Below are positions 26,754 through 36,110 of a DNA stretch of 64,000 bases, one piece after another. Location: contig CALXXU010000005.1 in assembly GCA_944392765.1 (NCBI GenBank), positions 1-64,000 of the forward strand, given 5' to 3'. The stretch's first letter is position 1. Each line of letters begins with the position of its first letter. The DNA comes from an uncultured Anaerobiospirillum sp. GTDB lineage: Bacteria; Pseudomonadota; Gammaproteobacteria; Enterobacterales; Succinivibrionaceae. The translations under genes were made by a program, and so were the position numbers. The notes under the pieces were generated by a model. The model was not told the DNA's origin. It did no database searches and was given only the letters and a program-made list of their open reading frames with translations.

Positions 26754-28015
26754 GTTAAATCCTAGATGCTAAACAAACCAAAGATGCACAACTAGTGGCA
26801 ATCCACCACTGAGCATCAGCCTTACGCCGCGCTCTGCAAGCTAAGGCCACCCTTACCGTTAAAGCTTAAGTTATCACTTAACTTCAAGCTAAGGTAGCAC
26901 TTAACTCACCTGAGTCAAATCAGAGCTCAAGGCTGACCCCCACACCAGGTCGAACCGTGCGACGCGCTTTGACCTAAAAAAAACAAACAGAGCTAAAAAA
27001 AAAATCTGCCACAAACGGGGCAAGACTTAAGTCTGTATTGAACCACCTAGCGGTCCAATCGGACCTACCCCGGTGCACGTGTGCGGGCATTATAGCATCA
27101 GGCCCGATTGTGACCTGATAGCGGGGACGCAATAATCTCACTCTAATCACAAAACCCCGCACTCATGCGCGCTATCCGCACACTACCATTTCAGTTGAAA
27201 CCGCACTCTACGGCCAAATTTAGGCAGCTCACACCCAAGGGCAGCTTCCATATCAGCACTAGGTTACAAGTAACTTAAATAAAGAGTTTTTAATAAATAG
27301 TCTTATTTAAGATGAAATTGACCCAGCATGCGACTTAAAGCTTAAAACACCTTAGTCTTAAGGCCTGGCCTACTACCATTTTAGCGCTAAACCGATAAGT
27401 TTAGCTTATTTAGAAAGCGCCCCGGCCTCATCCTAACCCACACTCCAGCTCTGCGCATAAACTCGGCAACAACAACGCTCCCACGTACAGCCCATACCAA
27501 GCAGCCTGCCTCCAGCACGACAAGCGGTACCTGTAGCTGTTACGTCACAAAAACATAGTTTCAAGTCGCAAATACGCAACAGCGGTAGCCAGAATGCAAC
27601 AAAAAAAAAAATGCTAAGACATATGCGAACGCCGCACAACACAAATCATGGGAAAGTCCCAAGGGACGCCCTGCGGTAATTAAGGTCACAGCAGGTGCCA
27701 GCACCGCACTGCAAGCACAGCACTTGGGCGCCAGCACCGCACTTTGGTGGCCAGCACCGCACTGCATGCACAGCACTTGGGCGCCAGCACCGCACTTTGG
27801 TGGCCAGCACAGCACATGGACGCAAACACGGGCTGAGCGCCAGCCACAGCACATGCACACATCTACGACGCTTATGGGGCCAGCCACGGCGCTGGTGCGC
27901 ATAAGCACAGCGATTGCGACACGGGCGGGCTGATTGCGGTAAACTATGCGCTCGCCTGCTGTGCTCCCCACAGCTGGTAATGCTTTGACTCCCTTAGTGG
28001 GTGGAGGTTTTTGAG
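26754..28015. other. 1.26-kb non-coding gap between divergent ackA and pdxH
   Basis: AT-rich near ackA (26830-27420, including A-runs and the words ACTTAA and CTTAAG) and GC-rich with repeats near pdxH. Possible minus-strand readings around 27561-27971 are Cys-rich translations of the tandem repeats and are not credible. It must contain the ackA promoter; no operator was recognised. Confidence 0.4.
27698..27803. repeat. 53-bp tandem repeat, two copies
   Basis: Units 27698-27750 and 27751-27803 are nearly identical and are themselves built from a shorter word, CCAGCACCGCACT, present four times, with a fifth partial copy after 27803. The repeat lies upstream of pdxH. Confidence 0.85.
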
Positions 28016-28657
28016 ATGATTGATGTTGCTCCGCTGCGTCGCAGCTATACCATGGCCGGTTTAAGTGAGAGTGATCTCACCGCTACCCCGATTGAGCTCT
28101 TTGAGCGCTGGCTCAAAGAAGCTATTGACGCCGGGATGTACGACCCAAATGGCGTAGTCGTAAGTACCGTCGATGCCTCAGGCCAACCTTATTCGCGCAT
28201 GGTGCTGCTCAAAAACTACGATGAAAAGTCGCTGGTATTCTTCACCAATTTAGGCTCGCGTAAGGCCCAGCAATTAGCCCAGAACCCTAAGATCTGCATG
28301 CTCTTTCCGTGGTACTTCCTCGAGCGTCAGGTCATGTTTATCGGCACAGCGCAAAAGCTCTCCATTCCTGAAGTCGTCAAGTACTTCCACTCGCGTCCAC
28401 GCGACAGCCAAATCGGCGCTTGGGCCTCGCATCAATCAAGCCGCATCAGCGCCCGCTCGGCCTTAGAGAGCAAGTTTATGGAGCTCAAGGAAAAGTTTAA
28501 GAACGGCGAGGTACCGCTCCCTACTTTCTGGGGTGGCTATCGTGTCTATTTCCACCAAGTTGAGTTCTGGCAAGGCCGTGAAAACCGCCTGCACGACCGC
28601 TTTATCTACGACCTGCAAGAAGACGGCAGCTGGACCACCGCCCGCCTCGCCCCTTAA
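28016..28657 (+). CDS. pdxH: Pyridoxine/pyridoxamine 5'-phosphate oxidase
   Basis: FMN-dependent oxidase (213 aa; E. coli 218) that makes pyridoxal 5'-phosphate from the pyridoxine or pyridoxamine form, using oxygen. Family segments are visible: [20 protein letters not shown] (FMN/substrate pocket), [12 protein letters not shown], the dimer-interface [28 protein letters not shown], and the C-terminal signature [14 protein letters not shown] ending in RLAP. ATG 28016 follows GGAGG by 8 nt; an in-frame GTG at 28001 overlaps that site and is rejected. The DUF2726 gene starts 22 nt after the stop, probably co-transcribed. Confidence 0.95.
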   Translation: MIDVAPLRRSYTMAGLSESDLTATPIELFERWLKEAIDAGMYDPNGVVVSTVDASGQPYSRMVLLKNYDEKSLVFFTNLGSRKAQQLAQNPKICMLFPWYFLERQVMFIGTAQKLSIPEVVKYFHSRPRDSQIGAWASHQSSRISARSALESKFMELKEKFKNGEVPLPTFWGGYRVYFHQVEFWQGRENRLHDRFIYDLQEDGSWTTARLAP

Positions 28658-28679
28658 CCAAAACTAAGAGCCTCTTACT

Positions 28680-29567
28680 ATGGCGCTCCTTGACTACCTC
28701 TCTGGACTTTCTGCCGCTCAGCTGACCTTACACTTAGCTGGAGCGGTCTTAGTCTTTATCTTGATCGTTTTCCTTATTCCTTTTGGTGGGCGGCGCCGCA
28801 TCGATAACTCGTGGTACTCCGAGCTCTTAGCGCGCAAAAAGGCCGAAAAGGAAAAGGCTGAACAAGAAAAAGCCGCCAAAGCGGCCGCACGCCGCGCCGC
28901 TAATCGCGATAAGAAAGGCAAGGGCACCAGCTCTTGGCTCAAGCGCGACCGCGACTTTACCGCGAGCAAGGCCGACGAGAAGCAAAACGGTAGCGTCAAC
29001 GAGAAGCTCGATTTCTTACAAGAGCAAGATCCAGCGGTGCGCTACTTCAAGCACCCTAAGGCTGATGGCTCTTATAAGGAGCTGGTGCGCGACGGCTCCC
29101 TGCTTGACCCCAAAATTCCGGATTTTGATGAGATCGACCAGATCTTTACGGCGATGCTCAAAGCCGGAGCGGTCACAGGCAAGGAGTATTTGGTCACCAA
29201 CTTCGAGCACCACTACTTAGAGAAGCTGCGCATCTGGTTTGGCCAGGACTATTACATCTTCTGCCAAGTCGCGGTGGGCTCAGCGCTCAACATCAATGCC
29301 GATGTCTCCAGCCTCAATATGGTTCAGCGCCGCACCTTTGCCCAGAAGTGCCATAACATGAGCTTTGACTTCATGCTGGTACAAAAGCGCACCGACCGCA
29401 TCATCTGCGCCATTGAGCTTGATGACCCGACCCACAACCGGGTCGAGCGCAAGCTGCGCGATCGCAGATTAGATCGCGTCTGTGCCGCCGCTGGGATCCC
29501 GCTCTTCCACATCACCAACATCAACCAAAAGCCTGACGTCGAGCGCATCTTAAAGCGCAAGCGCTAA
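28680..29567 (+). CDS. Membrane-anchored DUF2726 protein
   Basis: A 295-aa protein with one N-terminal membrane helix (AAQLTLHLAGAVLVFILIVF), a basic Lys/Ala/Glu-rich coiled linker (about residues 55-90), and a C-terminal DUF2726-type domain from about residue 160: YYIFCQVAVGSALNI, then SFDFMLVQKRTDRIICAIEL followed by DDPTHNR and an R-rich helix (RKLRDRRLDRVCAAAGIPL). The spaced D...E-L-D-D..H pattern resembles a restriction-endonuclease-like catalytic core, so a nucleic-acid role at the membrane is possible but unproven. No clear ribosome site precedes ATG 28680; coupling to pdxH is inferred from spacing. Confidence 0.75.
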   Translation: MALLDYLSGLSAAQLTLHLAGAVLVFILIVFLIPFGGRRRIDNSWYSELLARKKAEKEKAEQEKAAKAAARRAANRDKKGKGTSSWLKRDRDFTASKADEKQNGSVNEKLDFLQEQDPAVRYFKHPKADGSYKELVRDGSLLDPKIPDFDEIDQIFTAMLKAGAVTGKEYLVTNFEHHYLEKLRIWFGQDYYIFCQVAVGSALNINADVSSLNMVQRRTFAQKCHNMSFDFMLVQKRTDRIICAIELDDPTHNRVERKLRDRRLDRVCAAAGIPLFHITNINQKPDVERILKRKR

Positions 29568-29670
29568 GAGCGTTGCAGCACTCACGCAGCGCTCCCACAC
29601 CGAGCCTGCCGGGCGCGCCTGCAATGACAAAAGCAGCGGCTCGGCTACCGCGCTTCGGACATAACAAGCA

Positions 29671-29704
29671 CAACGCCCAGCTTCCAAAAGGAGGCTGGGC
29701 GTTG
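29671..29704. terminator. Hairpin terminator between convergent DUF2726 gene and purU
   Basis: A 15-bp stem (29671-29685 with 29690-29704, one G·U) with loop AAAA, 27 nt beyond the purU stop. The tail TGTTGTCT on the plus strand is only moderately T-rich. Confidence 0.75.
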
Positions 29705-29731
29705 TTGTCTGGGGCTAAGACCGCGCTGTGT

Positions 29732-30622
29732 TTAGAAGACGACTGTCTTGTTGCCGTGGATAAAGACCTTATTGTCAAAGACCTTGTTTAAGGCACGCAG
29801 CAGCACGATACGCTCAACATCGCGACCGGCCTTAGCCATGGCCTCGGCGTCATAGCGGTGGTTGACCTTGATGACGTCCTGCTCAATGATTGGGCCTTCG
29901 TCTAAGTTGTCGGTCACGAAGTGGGCGGTGGCACCGATAATCTTCACACCACGGTCAAAGGCCTGCTGATAAGGCTTGGCGCCGATAAAGGCTGGTAAGA
30001 ACGAGTGGTGGATATTGATGATCTTGCCTAATGGATAGTGCGCAACAAACTTAGGCGAGAGGATACGCATGTACTTGGCGAGCACGATGTAGTCTGGATT
30101 GCAGTCATCAATCACCTTCATCATGCGCTCTTCTTGCTCCTCGCGGCTGATACCCTCGTGCGAGACGCAGTGGAATGGGATATCAAACTTAGCGGCGAGA
30201 TCGCCCAAATTAGGATAATTACCGGCGATCATCACGATCTCGGCATGTAAGGCACCCGAGTAGCTCTTGATCAAGAGGTCGCCTAAGCAGTGGGCTTCCT
30301 TCGTCACTAAGACGGCAATACGCGGCAGCTTGTCCTTATCGCGCAGCTGCACCTTGGCATCGTCCGGTAACTTAGCGGTTACGCATTGTAAGAACTTGTT
30401 CTCATTGTTGCCACTGAAGTCACCCTCTAAGACCGAGCGCATGTAGAAGCGGTGATCTTCCGATGCAAATTGGTCTTGGCGCACGACATTGAGACCAAAC
30501 TCAAAGCAGGTGGTGGCGACCTTGGCAATTAAACCGGTGGCGTCAGTGCACTCGGTCAATAAAATCTTCTGCTTGCTTGCTGGGGCCGCGCTCGTGCGTG
30601 GCTCTACCTGAGGCTGTGACAA
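29732..30622 (-). CDS. purU: Formyltetrahydrofolate deformylase
   Basis: PurU hydrolyses 10-formyltetrahydrofolate to formate and tetrahydrofolate, balancing one-carbon pools and feeding formate to PurT. The product (296 aa) has an N-terminal ACT domain (KILLTECTDATGLIAKVATT) and a formyltransferase-like C-terminal domain with NIHHSFLPAFIGAKPYQQA (catalytic Asn/His) and GATAHFVTDNLDEGPIIEQD (catalytic Asp). The start is probably TTG at 30622, because AGGAG sits 7 nt upstream and the resulting N-terminus is short. An earlier in-frame TTG at 30655 has no ribosome site. No other start exists before the ACT domain. Confidence 0.93.
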   Translation of the reverse strand: MSQPQVEPRTSAAPASKQKILLTECTDATGLIAKVATTCFEFGLNVVRQDQFASEDHRFYMRSVLEGDFSGNNENKFLQCVTAKLPDDAKVQLRDKDKLPRIAVLVTKEAHCLGDLLIKSYSGALHAEIVMIAGNYPNLGDLAAKFDIPFHCVSHEGISREEQEERMMKVIDDCNPDYIVLAKYMRILSPKFVAHYPLGKIINIHHSFLPAFIGAKPYQQAFDRGVKIIGATAHFVTDNLDEGPIIEQDVIKVNHRYDAEAMAKAGRDVERIVLLRALNKVFDNKVFIHGNKTVVF

Positions 30623-31349
30623 GAAAAATCTCCTAACCCCGTGCCTACCAACCAAGCTTACAGAGATAAATCAGCCAAGATGCATCAGCAAAGACACATC
30701 AGCAGCGACCAATCAGTAGAGATAAATCAGCTCGGATGCGGCTGGGTTCCCAAAAGAAATGAGGTGTTCTCAAAAACCCTCATCTTATCAAAAAAGGCTA
30801 AAAATCCGAAAATTCGTGATCGTCGTTGCAAACTCGGCGCACATTGCCCCAAAAGCTGCCAAGGGCGCACACCAGCCCCGAAAACGTGCCCCGGCATAGT
30901 GCAAAACTCAGCGTAAGCCGCGCCTAAATCTAAGATCGGGGTCAAATAGTCACGCTGAGCCCCGCCCCCTGAGCACGCCGATCAGCGCTGCGCGCTCACC
31001 CCTATCTAGATATCACCAATGCTTGCTTCAAATTGAGTGAATTTGGCCTATTTACCATCTTATTGCCTGATTTGCGCTACTGCAATTGCATACCTCAATC
31101 AGCACATTAGCCCTGGTCAGAGCGCTGCCCGACTCAGTGGAATTTTGGGTAAAGGGGCAATTTTGCACCAAAATCAGGCGCATTGGTGCTTGTGCACCAC
31201 TGTGGCCCAAAAATAAATATTTTGTTAAGCCGCCCAATTCACTGAGTATAGTGAAAGCAGTTATGTGTTTGGACCCAAGGGGTAACTGGGACGCATGTTT
31301 TTAGACGGCGTGGTTGCGCTGTAAGTCACATACATCTTAGGAGCGCGGA
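30623..31349. other. Intergenic region between divergent purU and gltA
   Basis: About 730 nt. A direct repeat of AGAGATAAATCAGC occurs at about 30661 and 30718 in the purU leader. A possible gltA promoter is TTGTTA (31222) and TATAGT (31247-31252) at a long 19-nt spacing. An imperfect hairpin-rich stretch spans 31120-31210. No gene is supported. Confidence 0.4.
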
Positions 31350-32675
31350 ATGAGCGAAGAGTTAGAGCAGGAAAACGGCATCACTGTCCTTGATAAGGTT
31401 GCGACGCTGACCATCCCAGGACATGATCCTATCGAGTTGCCAATCTTAAAGGGCACCCTGGGCCCTGAATGCATCGACATTCGAGAATTGGGCAAACAAG
31501 GTTACTTCACCTACGATCCAGGCTTTGTCTCGACTGCCGCCTGTAGCTCGCGCATCACTTTCATCGATGGCAAGAAAGGCGTGCTGTTATATCGCGGCTA
31601 TCCAATTGCCGATTTAGCGCGCAAGGCCGATTACTTACAAGTATGCTATCTGCTCTACAAGGGCGAGATGCCAAGCAAGCGTGAGTACGATGAGTTTTGC
31701 GTTCGCGTCAAGCATCACACCTTAATTCACGAGCAGATCACTTCGCTGTTCAAGGCCTTCCGTCGTGACTCCCACCCAATGGCGGTTTTATGCGGTGTGG
31801 CCGGTGCGTTAAGTGCGTTCTATCACGGCAGCCTCGATATTTACGACCCAGAGCACCGTGAGCAGACCATGATCCGCTTGATCGCTAAGATCCCAACCTT
31901 AGCGGCGATGGCCTACAAGTACTCGATTGGTCACCCATTTATCTACCCACGCAATGACTTAAGTTACGCTGCTAACTTCCTCCATATGATGTTCGCCACC
32001 CCATGCGAGCCATATGAGGTCAACCCAGTCATTGAGCGCGCCTTAGACCGCATCTTTATTCTGCACGCCGACCACGAGCAAAACGCCTCGACCTCGTCGG
32101 TTCGTTTAGCAGGCTCCTCGGGTGCTAACCCATTTGCCTGCATCAGCGCTGGTATTGCCTCGCTCTGGGGTCCAGCTCACGGCGGTGCTAATGAAGCGTG
32201 CTTACGCATGTTAGAGCAGATCGGCACGGTCGATCGCATCCCTGAGTTCATTGCCCGTGCTAAGGACAAGAACGATCCATTCCGCCTCTCGGGCTTTGGT
32301 CACCGCGTGTACAAGACCTACGACCCACGTGCACTGGTAATGCGTGAGACCTGCCACGAGGTACTGCAAGAGCTCAAGATCAAGGATCACCCAATCTTGA
32401 AGGTCGCCACCGAGTTAGAGCAGATTGCCTTGAGCGACGATTACTTTATCAAGCGCAACCTCTATCCAAACGTCGACTTCTACTCGGGCATTATCTTGAA
32501 GGCAATCGGTATCCCGATCTCGATGTTCACCGTTATCTTCGCCCTGTCGCGTACGATCGGCTGGATCTCGCACTGGAACGAGATGCAGAATATGGAAGAA
32601 AGCCGTATCGGCCGTCCACGCCAGATCTACATCGGCTCGCCCGAGCGTCACGTCATCGCCATGGACGAGCGCTAA
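31350..32675 (+). CDS. gltA: Citrate synthase
   Basis: Condenses acetyl-CoA with oxaloacetate at the entry of the TCA cycle. At 441 aa it is of the Gram-negative hexameric type I class (E. coli 427). The N-terminal beta domain ([18 protein letters not shown]) precedes the all-helical core. Catalytic His and Asp residues are in place: [44 protein letters not shown] and [15 protein letters not shown]. The N-terminus is slightly extended ([20 protein letters not shown]). AGGAGCGCGGA precedes ATG 31350. Monocistronic, with a terminator 48 nt downstream. Confidence 0.96.
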   Translation: MSEELEQENGITVLDKVATLTIPGHDPIELPILKGTLGPECIDIRELGKQGYFTYDPGFVSTAACSSRITFIDGKKGVLLYRGYPIADLARKADYLQVCYLLYKGEMPSKREYDEFCVRVKHHTLIHEQITSLFKAFRRDSHPMAVLCGVAGALSAFYHGSLDIYDPEHREQTMIRLIAKIPTLAAMAYKYSIGHPFIYPRNDLSYAANFLHMMFATPCEPYEVNPVIERALDRIFILHADHEQNASTSSVRLAGSSGANPFACISAGIASLWGPAHGGANEACLRMLEQIGTVDRIPEFIARAKDKNDPFRLSGFGHRVYKTYDPRALVMRETCHEVLQELKIKDHPILKVATELEQIALSDDYFIKRNLYPNVDFYSGIILKAIGIPISMFTVIFALSRTIGWISHWNEMQNMEESRIGRPRQIYIGSPERHVIAMDER

Positions 32676-32722
32676 CACCACGCGGCAATAACAACAATTC
32701 AGCGCCAGAGAGTGGCGCCAAG

Positions 32723-32746
32723 AGGGGAGCTCAAGCTCCCCTTTTT
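32723..32746 (+). terminator. Terminator of gltA
   Basis: An 8-bp stem (32723-32730 with 32735-32742), loop TCAA, then TTTTT. Confidence 0.88.
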
Positions 32747-33001
32747 CATGGCTGCAAAAAATTGAACTGACACCGTGCCTTGTCCCCTCCGCAGTGCTGG
32801 GCAAATTTACGGCTGATATGTGAAGCGACTCTCAAAAATTAAGATAAAGATTGCTTTTATCGCAAAATAGCGCTAAACTCTAATCCAATAAAAACAAGGG
32901 CACTTCCCTTAAGCTACGCGCTGCGTAGCCCTAAGGCGCACAACCGCAGAGATATACACGGCAGCGTGTAGCGTGCCCGTTAACATAAGGCTTTCAACGC
33001 T
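32747..33001. other. Leader region of the YubB-like pair
   Basis: An AT-rich 100-nt block (about 32815-32895) followed by a 7-bp hairpin at 32913-32919 with 32923-32929. It probably holds the promoter for the two YubB-like genes; no box is certain. Confidence 0.35.
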
Positions 33002-33733
33002 ATGGCCAATTGGATTAGCAACTGCGTCACTCCCCTCAACGACGCGGCAAAAGACTTTACCCGCAAGCACGTGGTTGATGAGGAAGGTAACTTCTGCTTC
33101 GGCAAGCTGGTACCAGTTCCTGATATCCTCACCAAAATCAAAAATATGTATCCAAGACCTATCGTCTCACCTGAAGAGCTCCAAGCCTTTAAGGCTAAGC
33201 ACCAACAGGCGACCCATTGTGAGTTCGAGCAAGAGGGCTTGCTCTATATCTTAGACGAAGACGGCGAGCTCGAAAGTTCGGTCTATACCGAGGCATGCAA
33301 CGAGCACGTGATCGAGCAGTACGGCTGCGACAATTACCTCGATTACCGCATCAAAGTCTGGGGCTGTAAGAACGAGATCGGAGACTGCGAGACTGAAGAC
33401 GAGGACGACACGCTGTCCTATGACTTCAGCACCGCGTGGGATGCGCCGATGGCATTCATGCTCAAATTAGCCGCTGCCTGCCCTGAAGGTCAGTGGCAAT
33501 GGCGCTGTGAAGCAGAATGTGGTACGGATTGGCTCGTATTTGAGCTCAATCAGGGTGAGGTTATCATCACTGAGCATGGGATGGATGATTACGAAGATCT
33601 GAGCGTCGAAGATCTCTATTGGAACGATCGCGGTGAAGTTCCAGGCCCCAACGATATGGAAAACGACACCGCACTGATCCCAGGCAAGGTGTTCAGCGTC
33701 AATCCAAACTACAAAGTAGTTTTGGACGACTAA
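33002..33733 (+). CDS. YubB-like (ferredoxin-like fold) protein, copy 1
   Basis: A 243-aa acidic soluble protein of the YubB/DUF1281 (Api92-like) type known from plasmids and phages. The family pattern is seen: MANWISNCVTPLNDAAKDF at the start, an FxF(G)KLVPVPDIL segment, a KVWGCKNEIGD motif (the family's WG.K), YDFSTAWDAPMAFMLKLAA (the T-W-x-x-P block) and a QWRCEAECG...VFELNQGEV beta region. The middle contains a PEELQAFKAKH helix shared with the next gene. The role of YubB is not known; an accessory or defence-related function on mobile elements is often assumed. The gene is probably transcribed with copy 2, 143 nt downstream. Only a weak ribosome site is visible. Confidence 0.72.
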   Translation: MANWISNCVTPLNDAAKDFTRKHVVDEEGNFCFGKLVPVPDILTKIKNMYPRPIVSPEELQAFKAKHQQATHCEFEQEGLLYILDEDGELESSVYTEACNEHVIEQYGCDNYLDYRIKVWGCKNEIGDCETEDEDDTLSYDFSTAWDAPMAFMLKLAAACPEGQWQWRCEAECGTDWLVFELNQGEVIITEHGMDDYEDLSVEDLYWNDRGEVPGPNDMENDTALIPGKVFSVNPNYKVVLDD

Positions 33734-33876
33734 TGCCTGCCAAGAAGGGGTGGCAATTACGCCGGTTCTTGTCGGAGTGCGGCTTGGGCGTGAGCCTGAG
33801 CCCTTCAAAGAGGCGCAGCGTGCTGTGCCTCTTGGCTAATCGCAACTTAAAACATAATTTTAGTAAAAGGTAAGTT

Positions 33877-34566
33877 ATGCCCACTTTGGTCAATATGGTG
33901 CTGCCGCACAACCAGGCGGCACTGGACTTTCAGCATGCTCATTTGCTCGATGCGCAAGGCAATTTTAGCTTTGAGCAGCTCATTCCCATCCCGCCCATCT
34001 TAGCCCACTGCATCAACCCTACCCTGGTCACCCCTGAAGAGCTACAGCGCTTAAAGGAGCAGACTAAGGTGGACAGTACGTACTTCGAGCAGGGATTGCT
34101 CTTAGACGATGACGGCGAGGGCAATGCGCTCAGCTGGTTCACAGCGGAGTGTCAGCAGCGCCTGTTGGCGCAATTTGGCGTGGACAATCGCTTTGACTTT
34201 ACCCTCAAGCATTGGGGCATCGTGTACGGGCCCTTCACCTTGGTCAACTACCAAGAAAGTTGCCACTTTGGCACAGCCTTCGAGGTGCCCTACCCCTTTA
34301 TGAGGGCTTTAACTCAGCGCTGCCCTGAGGGAATATGGCATTGGAACTGCGAAATTCCTGATGAGGTCGAAGAGCTAAGCTTTGAGCTGGAAGGAGGCAA
34401 GGTGCTGCTAACTGAGCACTGGATCAATGATGACTACGATCTGCGGCAAAAGGACATTTACTGGGACGACCAAGGCGGGGTACGCGCTCAGACCCATGGC
34501 CCGACCGAACTCAATTTGCGCAAGCGCCGCTACTGCGTCAAACTCAAACACGAAGTCACGAACTAA
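33877..34566 (+). CDS. YubB-like protein, copy 2 (paralogue)
   Basis: A 229-aa paralogue of the preceding protein, colinear along its length: LDFQHAHLLDAQGNFSFEQL and PIPPILAHC at the start, VTPEELQRLKEQ, GLLLDDDGEGN, HWGIVYGP (replacing the family WG.K), TAFEVPYPFMRAL, and CPEGIWHWNCEIP...SFELEGGKVLLTEHW. It is more diverged: the WG.K lysine is lost and the N-terminal M-x-N-W is absent. AAAAGGT lies before ATG 33877. The spacer contains a hairpin near 33808-33833. The pair looks like a local duplication followed by divergence; whether the two act together is unknown. Confidence 0.65.
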   Translation: MPTLVNMVLPHNQAALDFQHAHLLDAQGNFSFEQLIPIPPILAHCINPTLVTPEELQRLKEQTKVDSTYFEQGLLLDDDGEGNALSWFTAECQQRLLAQFGVDNRFDFTLKHWGIVYGPFTLVNYQESCHFGTAFEVPYPFMRALTQRCPEGIWHWNCEIPDEVEELSFELEGGKVLLTEHWINDDYDLRQKDIYWDDQGGVRAQTHGPTELNLRKRRYCVKLKHEVTN

Positions 34567-34610
34567 CTTCTTTTTACTATGATTATGTTTAATTATTTGG
34601 AGCGGGCAGT

Positions 34611-34646
34611 AAAAAAGGAGGTTGGCTGAGCCAACTCTCCTTTTTT
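34611..34646. terminator. Bidirectional terminator between the YubB-like pair and rplT
   Basis: A 16-bp stem (34611-34626 with 34630-34646, one bulge) with six A at one end and six T at the other. It can end both the plus-strand YubB unit and the minus-strand ribosomal operon. Confidence 0.88.
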
Positions 34647-34689
34647 ATGGGTCAAGACCGTTCACCAGTCTTGTGCTATAAGGCGTGAA

Positions 34690-35049
34690 TTAGAGGCCTA
34701 AGGTAGCACGAACCTGGTTAGCAATGGCCTCGAAAGCTGCCTTCTCGTTGATGGCGAGGTCAGATAAGACCTTGCGATCGATCTCGATATTTGCCTTCTT
34801 TAAGCCATTCATGAACTTGCTGTAGCTTAAGCCGTACTGACGAGCAGCAGCGTTGATGCGAACGATCCATAAAGCGCGGAATTGACGCTTCTTTTGGCGA
34901 CGATCGCGGTAGGCGTACTGACCAGCCTTGGTAACAGCCTGAACGGCTACGCGGTAAGTACGGGAACGAGCACCGTAGTAACCCTTAGCCTGCTCTAAAA
35001 CCTTCTTGTGACGAGCACGTGCGGTAACACCACGCTTAACTCTTGCCAT
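34690..35049 (-). CDS. rplT: 50S ribosomal protein L20
   Basis: L20 (119 aa) binds 23S rRNA early in large-subunit assembly and in E. coli also represses its own operon. The sequence opens [20 protein letters not shown] and carries the basic N-terminal arm and the globular C-terminal part ([20 protein letters not shown]). It follows rpmI by 15 nt. A terminator lies immediately downstream, so the pheST-ihfA genes that follow in E. coli are not linked here. Confidence 0.97.
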   Translation of the reverse strand: MARVKRGVTARARHKKVLEQAKGYYGARSRTYRVAVQAVTKAGQYAYRDRRQKKRQFRALWIVRINAAARQYGLSYSKFMNGLKKANIEIDRKVLSDLAINEKAAFEAIANQVRATLGL

Positions 35050-35064
35050 TTAACGATCCTCCCA

Positions 35065-35277
35065 TTAAGCGTAAGGTAACTGGCGCATAATTGCGCGAAT
35101 GTTGGAATTATGAACGATGTTCATAACACGTAACGAACGCTTACGCTTACGGCTCTTCTTGGTGAGGATGTGACGTAAGTTCTGGTGACGGCACTTGAAG
35201 TGACCGGAGCCGGTCTTCTTAAAGCGCTTGGCAACGCCACGATCGGTCTTCATCTTGACCTTGACTTTTGCAGCCAT
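35065..35277 (-). CDS. rpmI: 50S ribosomal protein L35
   Basis: L35 (70 aa), a small basic large-subunit protein. [20 protein letters not shown] and the C-terminal [11 protein letters not shown] are typical. The first eight residues (MAAKVKVK) extend the usual MPKMKT start. GGAG sits 7 nt upstream of ATG 35277. The protein is in the conserved infC–rpmI–rplT order. Confidence 0.96.
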   Translation of the reverse strand: MAAKVKVKMKTDRGVAKRFKKTGSGHFKCRHQNLRHILTKKSRKRKRSLRVMNIVHNSNIRAIMRQLPYA

Positions 35278-35466
35278 TTGATACTCCGCATTAAATCGAT
35301 GAAAGATAGTAAGGGGCTCAAGGCAGTAAGGTAAGCCAAGCTGGCTGACACTATTTTGGGAACTGCACTTAAGGCTTTGAACCCTTAAGATCCTGTGCTG
35401 CTAGTGTTACCTAGCAGCTGCAGCTGAGGCCTGGGGCTTTTAAGCTGGAGGCTTATTAGCCTGAGG
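35278..35466 (-). promoter_or_regulatory. infC–rpmI spacer with hairpins (possible L20 operator)
   Basis: A 189-nt spacer with an 8-bp hairpin (35397-35404 with 35411-35418). In E. coli, L20 represses rpmI translation by binding structures in this spacer. The position fits, but I could not build the pseudoknot by eye. Confidence 0.35.
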
Positions 35467-36015
35467 CTACTGCTGCTTTTTCTTTGGTGCTAATACCATA
35501 GTGGCTTGGCGGCCCTCGACGCGCGAGGCGCTTTCCACTGTGGCTAAGCCGCGCTCTTCGCACAGATCATGCTCGACGCGCTTTAAGACATCGAGGCCAA
35601 TGTGCTGGTGAGCCATTTCGCGTCCACGGAAGCGCAGGGTCACCTTGGCCTTGTTGCCTTCTTCTAAGAAGCGGATCAGGTTGCGTAGTTTAACCTGATA
35701 GTCGCCTTCATCGGTTGCCGGGCGGAATTTGATTTCCTTGATCTGGACAACCTTTTGCTTCTTCTTTTTCTGATCCTTACTCTTCTCGTAGAGGTACTTG
35801 CCATACTCAATTAAGCGACAAACTGGCGGATCAGCATTTGGACTGATTTCAACTAAGTCCACACCGGCCTCTTGAGCCATGTGCAGAGCTTGAGATGTCG
35901 GCATAACACCAATAATCTCGTTGTCCTCACCTAATAGACGCACTTCACGGCATCTAATATCACCATTCACCCGGTTTTTAGGCTGGAGCCTACCGGTCTT
36001 CTTTGCGCTGTTTAT
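35467..36015 (-). CDS. infC: Translation initiation factor IF-3, apparent AUA start
   Basis: IF-3 (182 aa from the proposed start; E. coli 180) binds the 30S subunit and checks start codons and initiator tRNA. The core is clear: [20 protein letters not shown], then [33 protein letters not shown] and the end [10 protein letters not shown]. The first standard start is GTG at 35970, which would lose the conserved N-terminal arm. Fifteen codons upstream in frame is ATA at 36015-36013, with AGGAG exactly 7 nt before it. The encoded start ([21 protein letters not shown]) aligns with the E. coli N-terminus (…RVQTARPNRINGEIR). E. coli infC uses AUU for autocontrol; AUA here would do the same. Confidence 0.9.
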   Translation of the reverse strand: MNSAKKTGRLQPKNRVNGDIRCREVRLLGEDNEIIGVMPTSQALHMAQEAGVDLVEISPNADPPVCRLIEYGKYLYEKSKDQKKKKQKVVQIKEIKFRPATDEGDYQVKLRNLIRFLEEGNKAKVTLRFRGREMAHQHIGLDVLKRVEHDLCEERGLATVESASRVEGRQATMVLAPKKKQQ

Positions 36016-36110
36016 AGCAAAACTCCTACTACACAGAAAGTTTGGGTCAGGCTGCTCTCCTTGGGATCGGAGCTACCACCAGAGGTCGTGCTCACCAAAA
36101 GGTCAGGCAG

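Noticed and set aside
27561..27971. Cys-rich minus-strand reading upstream of pdxH
   Set aside because: It simply translates the 53-bp tandem repeats; no ribosome site and repeated motifs follow the DNA period.
35467..35970. GTG at 35970 as the infC start
   Set aside because: It lacks a ribosome site and removes the conserved IF-3 N-terminal arm; ATA at 36015 fits both.
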